Positions 34,363-46,010 of a stretch of DNA of 64,000 nucleotides are shown here, one piece after another. Position 1 is the stretch's first letter. Each line of letters begins with the position of its first letter. The position numbers were made by a program, and so were the translations under genes. Location of the stretch: the NCBI GenBank assembly GCA_032622095.1, contig CP136061.1, positions 39,687,797 through 39,751,796 on the forward strand, given 5' to 3'. The DNA comes from Siphonodentalium dalli (taxonomy: Eukaryota > Mollusca > Scaphopoda > Gadilida > Siphonodentaliidae). A model generated the notes under the pieces. That model worked only from the letters and a program-made list of their open reading frames with translations. It was not told where the DNA came from and searched no databases.

Positions 34363-36795
34363 AGATCGGGTGTCACTAAATGAAGTGCTGATATTACCGG
34401 AACAAGATCGGGTGTTACTAAATGAAGCGCTGATATTACCGGAACACGATTGGGTGTTACTAAATGAAGTGCTGATATTACCGGAACACGATTGGGTGTT
34501 ACTAAATGAAGTGCTGATATTACCGGAACACGATTGGGTGTTACTAAATGAAGTGCTGATATTACCGGAACACGATTGGGTGTTACTAAATGAAGTGCTG
34601 ATATTACCGGAACACGATCGGGTGTTACTAAATGAAGTGCTGATATTACCGGAACACGATCGGGTGTTACTAAATGAAGTGCTGATATTACCGGAACACG
34701 ATTGGGTGTTACTAAATGAAGTGCTGATATTACCGGAACAAGATCGGGTGTTACTAAATGAAGTGCTGATATTACCGGAACACGATTGGGTGTTACTAAA
34801 TGAAGTGCTGATATTACCGGAACACGATTGGGTGTTACTAAATGAAGTGCTGATATTACCGGAACACGATCGGGTGTTACTAAATGAAGTGCTGATATTA
34901 CCGGAACACGATCGGGTGTTACTAAATGAAGTGCTGATATTACCGGAACACGATCGGGTGTTACTAAATGAAGTGCTGATATTACCGGAACACGATTGGG
35001 TGTTACTAAATGAAGTGCTGATATTACCGGAACACGATTGGGTGTTACTAAATGAAGTGCTGATATTACCGGAACACGATTGGGTGTTACTAAATGAAGT
35101 GCTGATATTACCGGAACACGATCGGGTGTTACTAAATGAAGTGCTGATATTACCGGAACACGATTGGGTGTTACTAAATGAAGTGCTGATATTACCGGAA
35201 CACGATCGGGTGTTACCAAATGAAGTGCTGATATTACCGGAACACGATCGGGTGTTACTAAATGAAGTGTTGATATTACCGGAACACGATCGGGTGTTAC
35301 TAAATGAAGTGCTGATATTACCGGAACACGATCGGGTGTTACTAAATGAAGTGCTGATATTACCGGAACACGATTGGGTGTTACTAAATGAAGTGCTGAT
35401 ATTACCGGAACACGATCGGGTGTTACTAAATGAAGTGCTGATATTACCGGAACACGATCGGGTGTTACTAAATGAAGTGCTGATATTACCGGAACACGAT
35501 CGGGTGTTACTAAATGAAGTGCTGATATTACCGGAACACGATCGGGTGTTACTAAATGAAGTGCTGATATTACCGGAACAAGATCGGGTGTTACTAAATG
35601 AAGTGCTGATATTACCGGAACACGATCGGGTGTTACTAAATGAAGTGCTGATATTACCGGAACACGATCGGGTGTTACTAAATGAAGTGCTGATATTACC
35701 GGAACAAGATCGGGTGTTACTAAATGAAGTGCTGATATTACCGGAACACGATCGGGTGTTACTAAATGAAGTGCTGATATTACCGGAACACGATTGGGTG
35801 TTACTAAATGAAGTGCTGATATTACCGGAACACGATTGGGTGTTACTAAATGAAGTGCTGATATTACGGAACACGATCGGGTGTTACTAAATGAAGTGCT
35901 GATATTACGGAACACGATCGGGTGTTACTAAATGAAGTGCTGATATTACCGGAACACGATTGGGTGTTACTAAATGAAGTGCTGATATTACGGAACACGA
36001 TCGGGTGTTACTAAATGAAGTGCTGATATTACCGGAACAAGATCGGGTGTTACTAAATGAAGTGCTGATATTACCGGAACACGATCGGGTGTTACTAAAT
36101 GAAGTGCTGATATTACCGGAACACGATCGGGTGTTACTAAATGAAGTGCTGATATTACCGGAACAAGATCGGGTGTTACTAAATGAAGTGCTGATATTAC
36201 CGGAACACGATCGGGTGTTACTAAATGAAGTGCTGATATTACCGGAACACGATTGGGTGTTACTAAATGAAGTGCTGATATTACCGGAACACGATTGGGT
36301 GTTACTAAATGAAGTGCTGATATTACGGAACACGATCGGGTGTTACTAAATGAAGTGCTGATATTACGGAACACGATCGGGTGTTACTAAATGAAGTGCT
36401 GATATTACCGGAACACGATTGGGTGTTACTAAATGAAGTGCTGATATTACGGAACACGATCGGGTGTTACTAAATGAAGTGCTGATATTACGGAACACGA
36501 TCGGGTGTTACTAAATGAAGTGCTGATATTACGGAACACGATCGGGTGTTACTAAATGAAGTGCTGATATTACGGAACACGATCGGGTGTTACTAAATGA
36601 AGTGCTGATATTACGGAACAAGATCGGGTGTTACTAAATGAAGTGCTGATATTACGGAACACGATCGGGTGTTACTAAATGAAGTGCTGATATTACGGAA
36701 CACGATCGGGTGTTACTAAATGAAGTGCTGATATTACGGAACACGATCGGGTGTTACTAAATGAAGTGCTGATATTACCGGAACACGATCTGGTG

Positions 36796-36875
36796 TTTCT
36801 TGGACTGGTGGTCGGGATCCTATTCGTAGCCTTCGTCCGGCCAGAGATGGGTTTGCATTCAAATAAGAGTAGAGC
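36796..36875. repeat. 80-bp direct repeat, right edge of the satellite
   Basis: Same sequence as 34079-34158. Unit sequence stops here and unrelated sequence follows (CCCTTTCAAGTGGGG). Confidence 0.85.
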
Positions 36876-37036
36876 CCTTTCAAGTGGGGTTTCTCGGCTG
36901 TAGCTTCCACGTGGCTATCCTGCGATCCCAGCATGTATTCTGAAAAGAGGAGCATTGTCCAGTGTTAAATCGCATGTGTTGCTTAAAACAGCTTTTATGA
37001 CGGGAGCTGCGTTGGTGCAGCGTTAAATATACTGTT

Positions 37037-37453
37037 CCATTGCATTCTCTTATATATGCGAGTCAACCATAGAGAGAATCGCGTACATAAGAGTATAAAA
37101 AGGTCAATATTGTTATGCCAATGTATTCTCTTATATATGAGAGGCTCCATGTGGGGAAACTCTCATTTATAAGAGAATGCACTGGCACAGGGTTTTCGCA
37201 AAAACTCAGGAAGCTCCAGTCATGGAAGGGTTCAAACAGCTTTTGTACCGTACGCATTTTTTTGCTACAATGTGCAGTATAGACAGTTTGTCAGAACGGA
37301 ATAATTCATGGGGTCCGGTTGATATTCACTCTATGGTCACTCTTTTCCATGACAAAAGCTTCCTGAAGTTTTGCAAAACACTGTGCCAATGCATTGTCTT
37401 ATATATGCGAGTCTCCCATTGGAAGCCTCGAACATATAAGATAATTCATTGGC
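37037..37453. mobile_element. Type iii element: hairpin cassettes with AGCTTCCTGAA flanks
   Basis: Cassettes at 37037-37095 (decayed), 37117-37186 and 37385-37453. The last two are joined to an inverted pair, GCAAAAACTCAGGAAGCTCC (left) and AGCTTCCTGAAGTTTTGC (right). This flank differs from those of the TTAA elements and of the 24.2-kb element, and matches 27300-27320. Confidence 0.75.
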
Positions 37454-37669
37454 CTAACAACATTGACCTTGACCTGGTAAGCCATGCATTATCCCTATGG
37501 GAGACTCGCGCTGCTCCCGCCACGAAAGGTTAAACGCATATAGGATGACCTATATAGCCTGGCCAGGACTCACGCTCCGCAACTCGTTGAACGAAAAATA
37601 CTCTCAGCCACGAAATTAAAGTGAAATGTTAAATGTTACCGTCAATCCACCCCAATAACTCATTCAAGA

Positions 37670-37802
37670 AATGACTTGAAGATCGATTGGGGTCATTGGA
37701 TATGTTGCCGGCAGAGTAACTAAATAAAGTGTGTGAAAGGATTCACACGAACTTTGTTCAATTACTCAAAAACTAATGACCCCAATCGATCTTCAAGTCA
37801 TT
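37670..37802. repeat. 28-bp inverted repeat (133 bp overall)
   Basis: AATGACTTGAAGATCGATTG at 37670 pairs perfectly with CAATCGATCTTCAAGTCATT ending at 37802. The loop holds a smaller palindrome TGTGTGAAAGGATTCACA. Confidence 0.9.
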
Positions 37803-37841
37803 CCGTTGGTATTATACTGGTACCAGGCATATGTTTCTTAC

Positions 37842-37931
37842 GTTCAATCTCATTTGCTGTAAATCTTCCGTGTGTTTGTTGGACGAAGGGCAGCTTCCCG
37901 TAAATGTAATCTTCGGCCGCATCTTCTGGAC
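37842..37931 (-). CDS. Candidate 90-bp exon of unknown gene
   Basis: Preceded on the minus strand by a strong pyrimidine tract (TTTTTTTTCACATTTAG) and followed by donor GTAAGA. Two frames are open. One reads PEDAAEDYIYGKLPFVQQ, then GRFTANEIE, protein-like and acidic, but its phase does not fit the exon at 32141. The other reads VQKMRPKITFTGSC and is phase 0 at both ends, which would fit. No family recognised. It may be part of the pro-region of the neurotrophin-like gene, another gene, or a chance match. Confidence 0.3.
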
Positions 37932-38259
37932 CTAAATGTGAAAAAAAATCAATCTCATTTAAAGCAGGTTTTATATAGATTCCAGGGCATACTAGATCGA
38001 GATCACCTGTCTATTAATTAATATCAATCTTAGTTATAATTTCTTATGACATTTGTGGGACAGTTTTATTGGCTATATTTAGAACATAAATCCCCACGAA
38101 AGAATTCGGAGCGTAACAAGAGGGAGCACTCTATCCTTAATCAATGAAAATTGCGGATCAGCTAAGAGATTTACCTACAATAACGATCGAAACAAATCAC
38201 TTTACTATGCCTTTATATAGACACATAATATACACCATCTTCAGTTGTATCTGTATTTT
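37932..38259. other. No gene seen
   Basis: No recognised feature. Confidence 0.5.
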
Positions 38260-38540
38260 ATAAATGAACAAGCTACTGGTCAAACCTGAGTTTAGTGTGC
38301 CTGCCATTTGCAGAATGAGGTTCCAAGAGGGTGAATTTGGTGATGCTAGCCCGCTTTGCGGGATAGCATCACTAAATTCACCCTCTGTTGACCTCATTCT
38401 GCATGGCATCATCTGCCATGGGAGATATAGATTCAGATTGAAGTTCGGAGATGGTTAATATTTAGATGTACACCCATTGGGAACCTCGATTATGCAATGT
38501 GTCGTCTGTCAATTTGGGGATATAGAGAAACTAAACTAAA
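38260..38540. repeat. Family G repeat with hairpin (copy 3)
   Basis: The hairpin at 38310-38402 has arms GCAGAATGAGGTTCCAAGAG and CTCTGTTGACCTCATTCTGC with a GCCCGCTTTGCGGG loop. Upstream AAACCTGAGTTTAGTGTG also matches the 19.9-kb copy. A further fragment of the family is at 39155-39240 (AAGCAGATTGAGGTCCCCAG). Confidence 0.8.
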
Positions 38541-38639
38541 TGAACGTGTCAATGACTCTGTAGCTCAAATTGGAAAGGGATTACGTTCATGTGTTACAGT
38601 CAATGGAGTGATTAGGAATGTGGAAATTTGAAAGGTCTA

Positions 38640-39070
38640 GCTATGCAAAGAGTAAAATCCAAGATGGCCACTGGCAGCCATGTTTTTTCTCCGAATGATC
38701 CCAAAATGACTCGTTCCCATTTACATGTCAATGTTAACATCCATGACAAATTTCACGAACCTCCGACAAAAGATACGACCTGTAGCATGTGTCAGAGGAT
38801 TTAGTCATACAAGGAGTAAAATCAAAAATGGCTACCGGCGGCTATGTTTTATGGCCGAATGACCCCAAAATGAGTCATTCCCATTAAAATGTCAATGTTA
38901 ACTTCCACGACAAATTTCATGATGATCAGACGATTACTCCGGCCTGTAGTCTGTGTAATGGATTGAATTTTGAAATCCAAGATGGCCTGTATTGTTGACG
39001 CCTCACACACAAACTCACACACACGCACGGACGACGGATACCAAGCTATGGTAATAGCTCAAACTTTACA
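38640..39070. repeat. Dispersed repeat, two internal units and CACGGACGACGG tail
   Basis: Two diverged direct units (about 38650-38800 and 38808-38960) share AGTAAAATC, AAATGGC, CCCAAAATGA and ATGTCAATGTTAAC. They are followed by ACACACGCACGGACGACGG and TAATAGCTCAA, a tail style I associate with molluscan dispersed repeats. The association is from memory, not a search. Confidence 0.6.
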
Positions 39071-40817
39071 AAGTAAAGTTGAGCTAAAAAGAAATAGAAT
39101 CTATGTGAAGAAGTTTCTATAGAAATTTGATAATAAAGAAACTTTCCATAGAAGATGAGGCCTAAGCAGATTGAGGTCCCCAGATGGGATAGTGTCACCA
39201 CCATATTGGGACCTTATTCTGCAAATGACAAGCACACTAAACTCAAAACATTTAAGATTAAAATGATGCCCGTTCCTCTATTGTGGTATAGAGTCCGATC
39301 AGGTTCGGAGAAACAAATTATGTCAATATATACATTACATAACACTCCCGTATGGAGCCTCATACGGACCCAAACGACACCCATCAGTACATTCTATCTG
39401 CCTGGGGTTCCATACAAGGTAAACTACTTAGATGGTCTTCAAACCTTAAAAGTGAGGGTTTCAGCCCCACCTTCGATGTCAACCGGTATTCACGATTCAT
39501 GTCCCTGTCTTAAATAGTATTATGGGGTCAAATACAAGAGAAAAAAGGCAGATAATATACGTGACTTTGATTGCGACAAATTGTGGTATTTGATGACTAG
39601 AATATGACGTTTTAGCCTTCGGTTATCCTTGATTGGGTCTCGTTCTGTTAATGGGGTGCCAGTTTGTCCATGACAGGTATTCACATATCAACCGCGTTGC
39701 ATCCGGTCATCACTGTGTCGGAAAATAGAGTAATATGTATCTGTCAGGACTTGTTCTCTTAATGTGATACATTGGCGCGTTACTAAGAGAACAGCGATGT
39801 AAACAGATGGTATATAGAAGTGCGGAATCAATGCTCTCCTTCATGCACCTATTTTCTTAACTGGTATTCAGTATTCACCCAACACTGAAAATAGTGTTGA
39901 CTAAAATTTTCCTCAACAATTACTCAACCTAATCCATTGGAAATATCGTGAATTTTTTGAAATTCCAGATAAAGTATGCGATAATGGTCTGTTGGAAGAT
40001 AATTAATTATTCTGTGATATAATTTGATTCATATATGGTTAATATTTATGGATTTGTTTGTGGTGTCTATGAAATTAGAACATCGCGGCTTCAAAATATT
40101 TACTCTTTAAAGTGGTGTGTCAAATAGAAATGGAGAATAATCTTGCTTGTTATATCTACGAATTATTAAACCAAATTGACAACACACACCGCCATTCTGA
40201 TATATTAATTAAGTGCAATGACTCTCAATGTCAAAATCATTTGTGTGAGTTTATCGCCGATAGTTGCGTCCCGAATAGATATGTACATATTTACAATTGA
40301 GCGTAGTACAGACGATGTTTTCTAGGGAGGGGTATGGTCGATTTCTTTGGAAATTTTCAGCGATGTTAGTAGAATTCTACATTCCCATGCAGGACGTCAG
40401 TTTCACGAACTCGAACAAGTCCGTAATATGTCTTTAATGAGACGATGAATTTATGCTGTTCTGATATACCTATCGGCCATCTTCACATTAAACATCTAGA
40501 AATGACTACCACGATGCACAGTGTTTTAAATAGAGTTATTGTTCCTAGAAATTTTAATCAACGTGTTGATGATTAAATCCGAAACAGATATCACGAGTTG
40601 TCATTGTTGAGTACTTGTTGCTCAACCGGCCATGGTTCAATATTAATCCCGAATCATACATGTTGGTCGACATGATTCCCGGAATAAAATTCAAATTTTC
40701 ACAATTTTCTTACGTTTTCTTCATTTTTACCCATAATTAACGACTTTCGTTCCACGAAACGCATGGGACGTTTTAATATGTTATTGTTGATCACATTTAG
40801 CAGTCAGGGAACTCGAC
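39071..40817. other. No gene established
   Basis: Two frames were examined: 39155-39517 (120 codons, beginning inside a family G fragment) and 40112-40300 (62 codons with QCQNHLCEF). Neither shows a known domain or splice context. Scattered open pieces after 40300 might be a decayed mobile-element gene. Confidence 0.4.
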
Positions 40818-41033
40818 AATTTTTTACAATTTTAATAATTTTTTCCTGTATTCTTTAACAATTTTTATAATTTCACCCATACAGAGCCCCAGACAAACAT
40901 GAGCAGACGACACTCTTCTATATGCTTCTATTATATGTGTGGGGCTCCCTGCAGGGTAATGGATGTTTTTTATTTTATGTCCTAAAAATTGTAAGAAACA
41001 TTTATTTAAAAAAATTCAACAATTGTTAGGCCA
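40818..41033. repeat. Core of the type ii element without its hairpins
   Basis: Matches 24328-24544 almost base for base (CAGAGCCCCAGACAAACATG, GGGGCTCCCTGCAGGGTAAT). It starts exactly after the left hairpin's position and stops at TTAGGCC, exactly before the right hairpin would start. LINE sequence follows at 41034. Confidence 0.85.
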
Positions 41034-42388
41034 TGTTACCTCTTCCAGCGTGATACAGATTGAACTAAAGTCCATATCAGAGAAACAAATAGAAATTTGC
41101 AAGCGCTTAGATGATATTGAGAAGAGTAAAGAAAGGCTGGAAATAAAATGTTCATCAAACGCCACGTCGATCGGCGCTACTCTCGGGAAGTGTACTACAT
41201 TAGAACAGACTATAGACCGACTAGCTGATGACAAGTGTAGTGGTGTCGTCAGTTTGAAAAACCGTATTAAGTTCGTTGAAAACGATGTCGCTGATCACAC
41301 AAAACAATACGATATGTTCACCAAAAAGTTGGAATCCCAGGAGAAGGAATTCTTAAGGACATTTGCTAAGACTGAGAATGTTATGAGCAAAATCAACAAT
41401 GTAAAACAAACTGTGAAAGAATCTTCCCAATTCCATGGATCAGATCATCGAAAATATCGAGCGCAAGTTTGGTACAATGTTTGAGTTCTTGGCCCAAGAT
41501 CTAAATGAAAAGTTTAACCGGATGTGTTCAGTTGTGGAACAGCACCTCCCGCCTAGCACACCTCCGTCAGCTGTTGTTGTGCCTTTCCCGCCCGACCACC
41601 ACCTATCATATTCTTTCACACAGGACCTGAACTCCAACAAGATGTCATCATCTACTCCGATGAAACCGAAGCTTCCTAATTCAAAAGCATCGCGACCTCC
41701 AAGTGCCTTACCGATAGACACATCAGGTGTAATTGGTGATATTCAGAATGCTAAGTCACCCGTGGAGTTTCAACTCACTATCGATCATAGCAAAATTAAC
41801 TCTCCCGTGAAGCAGACTACCAATGGGGCCAACTGCGGTGTAATAAACAAAACTTGTTCCTTTAATCAAAACGACACGAGATGTCCTGACAAACCGGATC
41901 AGCCCGACGTTAACAGTGTGGACATTTTAAACCATAATTTTGAAGATCTCTCATCGGATAAGTCGCAGAACCACACTCCACAAGTGAGCCATCGTCAAAC
42001 ATCCACACCTGCCAGTAAACATGTCTTGAAAGGAGCCGGTACAAACTTTCGCAATTCTCAGCGTGATGAAGACACTGAACCAGTTGGATTCGTCGGTGTC
42101 CCGTACAAATCAAACAAACGTACAAGGAAAATATTCGTTCGCGGGATCTCGTTGAAATCAACAGAAACTGACATCTGGGAATATTTCGAACAGAGGGGCA
42201 TAACGCCCACTTTCGTGCGACTGATGTGGAGTTCTAGTAGAGGTTCACAATCAGCGCGTATTCATATTCATGTGACCGACATGAATGCCCTCTACCGGGA
42301 TGACTTTTGGCCTGCAGGGATTAGCTTTAGGCTTTGGAATGTCGACCCACCGAAACGCCAAGAAAACTACAATGACGAACAAAGTTAA
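41034..42388 (+). pseudogene. LINE ORF1 with coiled coil and RRM-like domain, one frameshift
   Basis: The first part (to about 41484) is rich in heptad-like charged sequence (IEKSKERLEIK, KLESQEKEFLR), consistent with a coiled coil used for ORF1 trimerisation. A frameshift near 41435-41484 leads into MDQIIENIERKFGTMFEF. A Pro/Ser-rich linker follows, then a domain from about 42125 beginning RKIFVRGISLKSTETDIWEY and ending WPAGISFRLW, resembling the RRM-type RNA-binding fold of LINE ORF1 proteins. The stop at 42386-42388 overlaps the ORF2 start. There is no zinc knuckle. The product would bind LINE RNA in the cytoplasm. Confidence 0.75.
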
Positions 42389-45300
42389 TCTCATGACATG
42401 GAATGCCACTGGCGTTAAGTCCAATTTTCTATATTTGTCGTCTCTTCTGAACTCTCTAGAATATGATATTCTTGGTATCTCCGAACATTGGCTTAACGAA
42501 GAAAGTCTGACTTTTCTACATTCTATACACCAGTCATATATTGTCCTCGGCAAACCTGGACGTACTATAACCAAGAGTACAGGCGGCTCATTCACGCGAG
42601 ATGGCGTTGCTCTCCTTGTGAACAAACGCATCGCAGCACATTGTGTTTCGATTGATACAAATAATGACCAATGCATTGGTTTACAGCTAAAATTGAACTC
42701 GACGATGACTCTCACTGTTATACAAACATACCTGCCGAGTACGAATCACAGCGATGATCACTTCAAAAATTGTCTTGATAATGTCGCCGATCTTATATCG
42801 TTATACTCAACATGTGGACCCGTGATTATTATGGGCGACCTCAACGTTCATTTGTGCCGTTCCTTCGAACATCATGTACCTTCGGGACACGCCGATAGAA
42901 TGGCTTTCGCAACAAATCTCCTAGACCAGGAGAAACTGTTCTCCGCCACCACTTCATCATCATGTGAAGGGCCTCCTTATACATTCTATCCAGCATCAGT
43001 TGTGGCATCACCCAGTCGTATCGATCACATTTTACTGCCACTAGAGCTAAATGACATTACAACGAATCGTGTCATACTCGATGATAGTGAGCAGAATATG
43101 TCCAACCATTTACCTGTGACTTGCTGCATCGAGATTCCTTCCGACTTGTCTAACGAACTTAAACCGTTTCACAGACTTTCTTTTAACTGGGAGAAGATGG
43201 ATATCCCCTTGTACCAGCGTTCGCTGGGTACTGCGTTGATAATTACCTCTCTGATGTTATGGACCTCACAGTCTCAACTGAAACCGACCTACACGTACTT
43301 TATACCGAAATTACCGACGCAATATTATATTCATCTGTGGTAGCCAGCCGGATGAAGAAACGACATAAATCAGCAAAATTCTTCTGGAACGAGGAACTGC
43401 GATCACTTCATCGTTTACTGAAGGACAGGCGCAACGCTTGGATTGCCGACGGCAGACCAAATACGTGCGAGGTGTTGTCGTATTCTAATTATAAGTCTGC
43501 TAAGCGTCTATTCAGGAAAATGCTACGCACAACAATTCGATGCAAGGATCAAGACATGTGTGAAAATCTTGAATTGCACGCGAAGAATAACGATGCGCAG
43601 TTCTGGAGAACATTGAACGTATCAAAACAAACATCGCATTCAAACGGCCTGTGCTCGGTTATGACATTCGATGATAAAATTCTTCGCCACCCAGCTGAAA
43701 TTCTTTCTGCATGGAGATCCTACTTTCAGACTCTGTACAAACCAGACATTCATTGTGATCCAGATTTCGAAGAGTCCATAAAGATGCGACTGTCATCGAT
43801 TTTCGACGCGTCAGATGCTAGTTATACAAACAATGTTTTCTGTGAACAAATCAGTGTTTCTGAACTTACGCAAGTTTTAAGAGGCCTAAAGTCTGGAAAA
43901 TCTAGTGGTATTGACCACGTGGTGAATGAACATCTCGTACATGGCAGTGAATCACTCAAATTATTGATTTGTCGTCTTTATAATGGTATGGTGGACTTAG
44001 AGTGTATACCAACATCACTGAAAATTGGCATTATTGTTCCACTTTTCAAGGGGCACCCAAACCCAGAAATAATCCGGATAGTTATCGAGCTATCACACTG
44101 CTACCTGTAATGTACAAGACCTTCGAAAGCATCATGTTGGGAAGATTCCTTAAGGATGGGAGATTCGACAACTTCCCAAACGAGCTTCAGAACGGCTTCC
44201 AAAAAGGCGTCAACTGTCTTATGACATCTTATTTACTACAGGAGTCTGTGTTCTATGCCCGAGACCTAAATTCAAGAGCCTTTGTTTGTTTCCTGGATTC
44301 TCAGAAGGCATTCGATCGCGTGTGGTACGAAGGCCTGTTAGTGAAACTTCACGAGCTTGGTATCAACGGAAAGATGCTGAGAATTGTAAAAAACATGTAC
44401 GAAAATTGCACAAGTCGTGTTATGTACAGTGGTTCCCTTTCAGAACCGTTTGATATTCTACAAGGAACAAGACAGGGAGCTGTAACTTCTCATTTCTTTT
44501 ACCTTGCATACATTAACGATCTTCTAAATAATCTACAGGAATCTGAACACGGTATACGTGTAGGAAATATATCTTGTGTCGCACCATCGGCTGCTGATGA
44601 TATTGCCATAATTTCCTGGTCCAAGTCTGGACTTCAAAGTCTCATTGACGTGTGTTATAAATATAGCCAGATGTGGCGATTCACCTTCTCATGTACAAAG
44701 AGCGCCGTTGTCGTCTTCAATGAAACAAAACGTCAAGATTCTGCACACAACAGAACATGGTTCCTCGGTGATAAACAATTAGACGAAAGCGCGGAATGTT
44801 TACACCTATAGGCATTAAGCAGTGCAAATTTCAGTCCATGGCAACTCGATGTTCTCAGGTCGCTGACAAATTGAGAAAGTCATATTTCAGCTTAGCTGGT
44901 AAAAACCTACTCAATATGTGCACACCGATAACGAAAGCAACTCTACTCAAATCAGTATCGTTACCAAAAGCCTTGTATGGCTGTGAACTATTGGAGCTTC
45001 CGAACATTACAGCTACGTACACAATTGAGAAGTCATATCGGACGTGTGTAAAACACATTCAGTCTCTTCCATCGCGCACACCGACTACTATTTCGCTGAG
45101 TTTGCTTGGTCTCATGCCACTTGAGAGTGAAATACATTTGAAGAAACTTGCATTTCTATCCAATTTAATCCACCTACCACAGGATCGGCAGACACCCCTC
45201 CGAATATTTCTACTGAAATTTTTCCAACTTACGCTGTTCGATCGCAGGACTACAGGCTTCGTACCAGACATCATAGATATATTGCAATACTATGGCCTTT

Positions 45301-45879
45301 ATTCTTACCTCCAATCATTCGTGAATAATGGTACTTTTCCCTCAAAGTCTTCTTGGAAATCGATATTTCAGCATGCAGTGTGGCAACACTATGTGCAACA
45401 GTGGTCGGCTTCAGTTTCGGGTGATGCTAGCCTTAATATCTTCCATAAAATACACAACGACCCTTCAACAAGTTGGAGCATATGGTCTCTATTGAGGAAA
45501 TACCCTGCTTATGGCGAACAATTGAAGAATCTTGCACTGCTGGCTGCTGCTAAACAAAACTTCGTATGTAAATAATACCGTGTGTCATGTTTGTTTTAAA
45601 AACTATGACAATGAGCTCCTTCGTGCGATACGTTATTGTATCTCAGACCACATTGTTAAACTTCGGAATAGCTACTTGGAACACATTCTGAATAAATATG
45701 GAGTGACAACATACATCTACCTTGATGCAATTGATGACTCCACCCTATGTGCCTTCTTGCTTGGAACTGTGGTTATGACGCCTCCCGACGTGGTAACTCA
45801 AGACATGGACCACATTATTATTGACTCATCCTCCTACCTGTTCATCATGTGTCGATGCATTCGCGGAAAATCAAAATGA
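42372..45879 (+). pseudogene. LINE ORF2: endonuclease plus reverse transcriptase, frameshifted
   Basis: Start chosen at MTNKVNLMTWNATG (42372), 17 bp inside the end of ORF1. Endonuclease hallmarks are present: WNATG, SEHWL, IIMGDLNVH, SRIDHIL and SNHLPV. The RT domain has SYRAITLLPVMYKTFES, AFVCFLDSQKAFDRVW, GTRQGAVTS and catalytic AADDIAIIS. A C-terminal CHVC...RYC region is followed by a variable end. Frame changes near 43250, 44080, 44800 and 45550 disable it. The protein would nick target DNA and prime cDNA synthesis there. The catalytic residues are intact, so decay may be fairly recent, or partly base-call error. Confidence 0.9.
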
Positions 45880-46010
45880 TCTTAACGCATAATACACTTC
45901 CTTGTGTATACATCTAAGTTTGTGTAACAACCATGTATATATGATTACCATGTTATAAATATTCTTCTCCACATTGGAGGCATACAATAAATATATCTTG
46001 GAATTCATAG

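Larger units (their letters stand above)
33955..36795. repeat. 42-bp satellite array, about 65 units
   Basis: Unit GATCGGGTGTTACTAAATGA plus AGTGCTGATATTACCGGAAC plus AC. Variants: C/T at the fourth base, CAC/CAA, and a 41-bp form with ACGGAA. Distal units are mostly 41-mers. Pairs of CAA variants 126 bp apart recur at 35580/35706 and 36039/36165, a 459-bp higher-order period of 11 units with three 41-mers. Because 42 is 3 x 14, long frames stay open on both strands; they are not genes. Confidence 0.97.
41034..46010 (+). mobile_element. Nearly complete, degenerate APE-type LINE
   Basis: ORF1 then ORF2 with a short overlap, and a 3' region ending near an AATAAA (about 45985). This is the architecture of non-LTR retrotransposons with an apurinic-like endonuclease. 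No RNase H domain is recognised. The clade is uncertain (CR1/Jockey/I-like group). The 5' start is fused to the hairpin-less core at 41033. Relatives in the window: 1-1035 and 59721-60470, both minus strand. Confidence 0.9.

Noticed and set aside
34291-35915. Minus-strand frames of 519-527 codons as repeat proteins
   Set aside because: Open only because the unit length is a multiple of 3 and lacks stops; equally open on the other strand.
33955-36795. CRISPR-like array
   Set aside because: Units are contiguous 42-mers with no spacers, and the context is a eukaryotic genome; it is a satellite.
39155-39517. 120-codon plus-strand frame
   Set aside because: Its first third is a family G repeat fragment and the remainder shows no recognised domain.
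40112-40300. 62-codon frame with QCQNHLCEF as a zinc-binding protein
   Set aside because: Too few ligands in a known spacing; the following sequence is open in scattered frames only.
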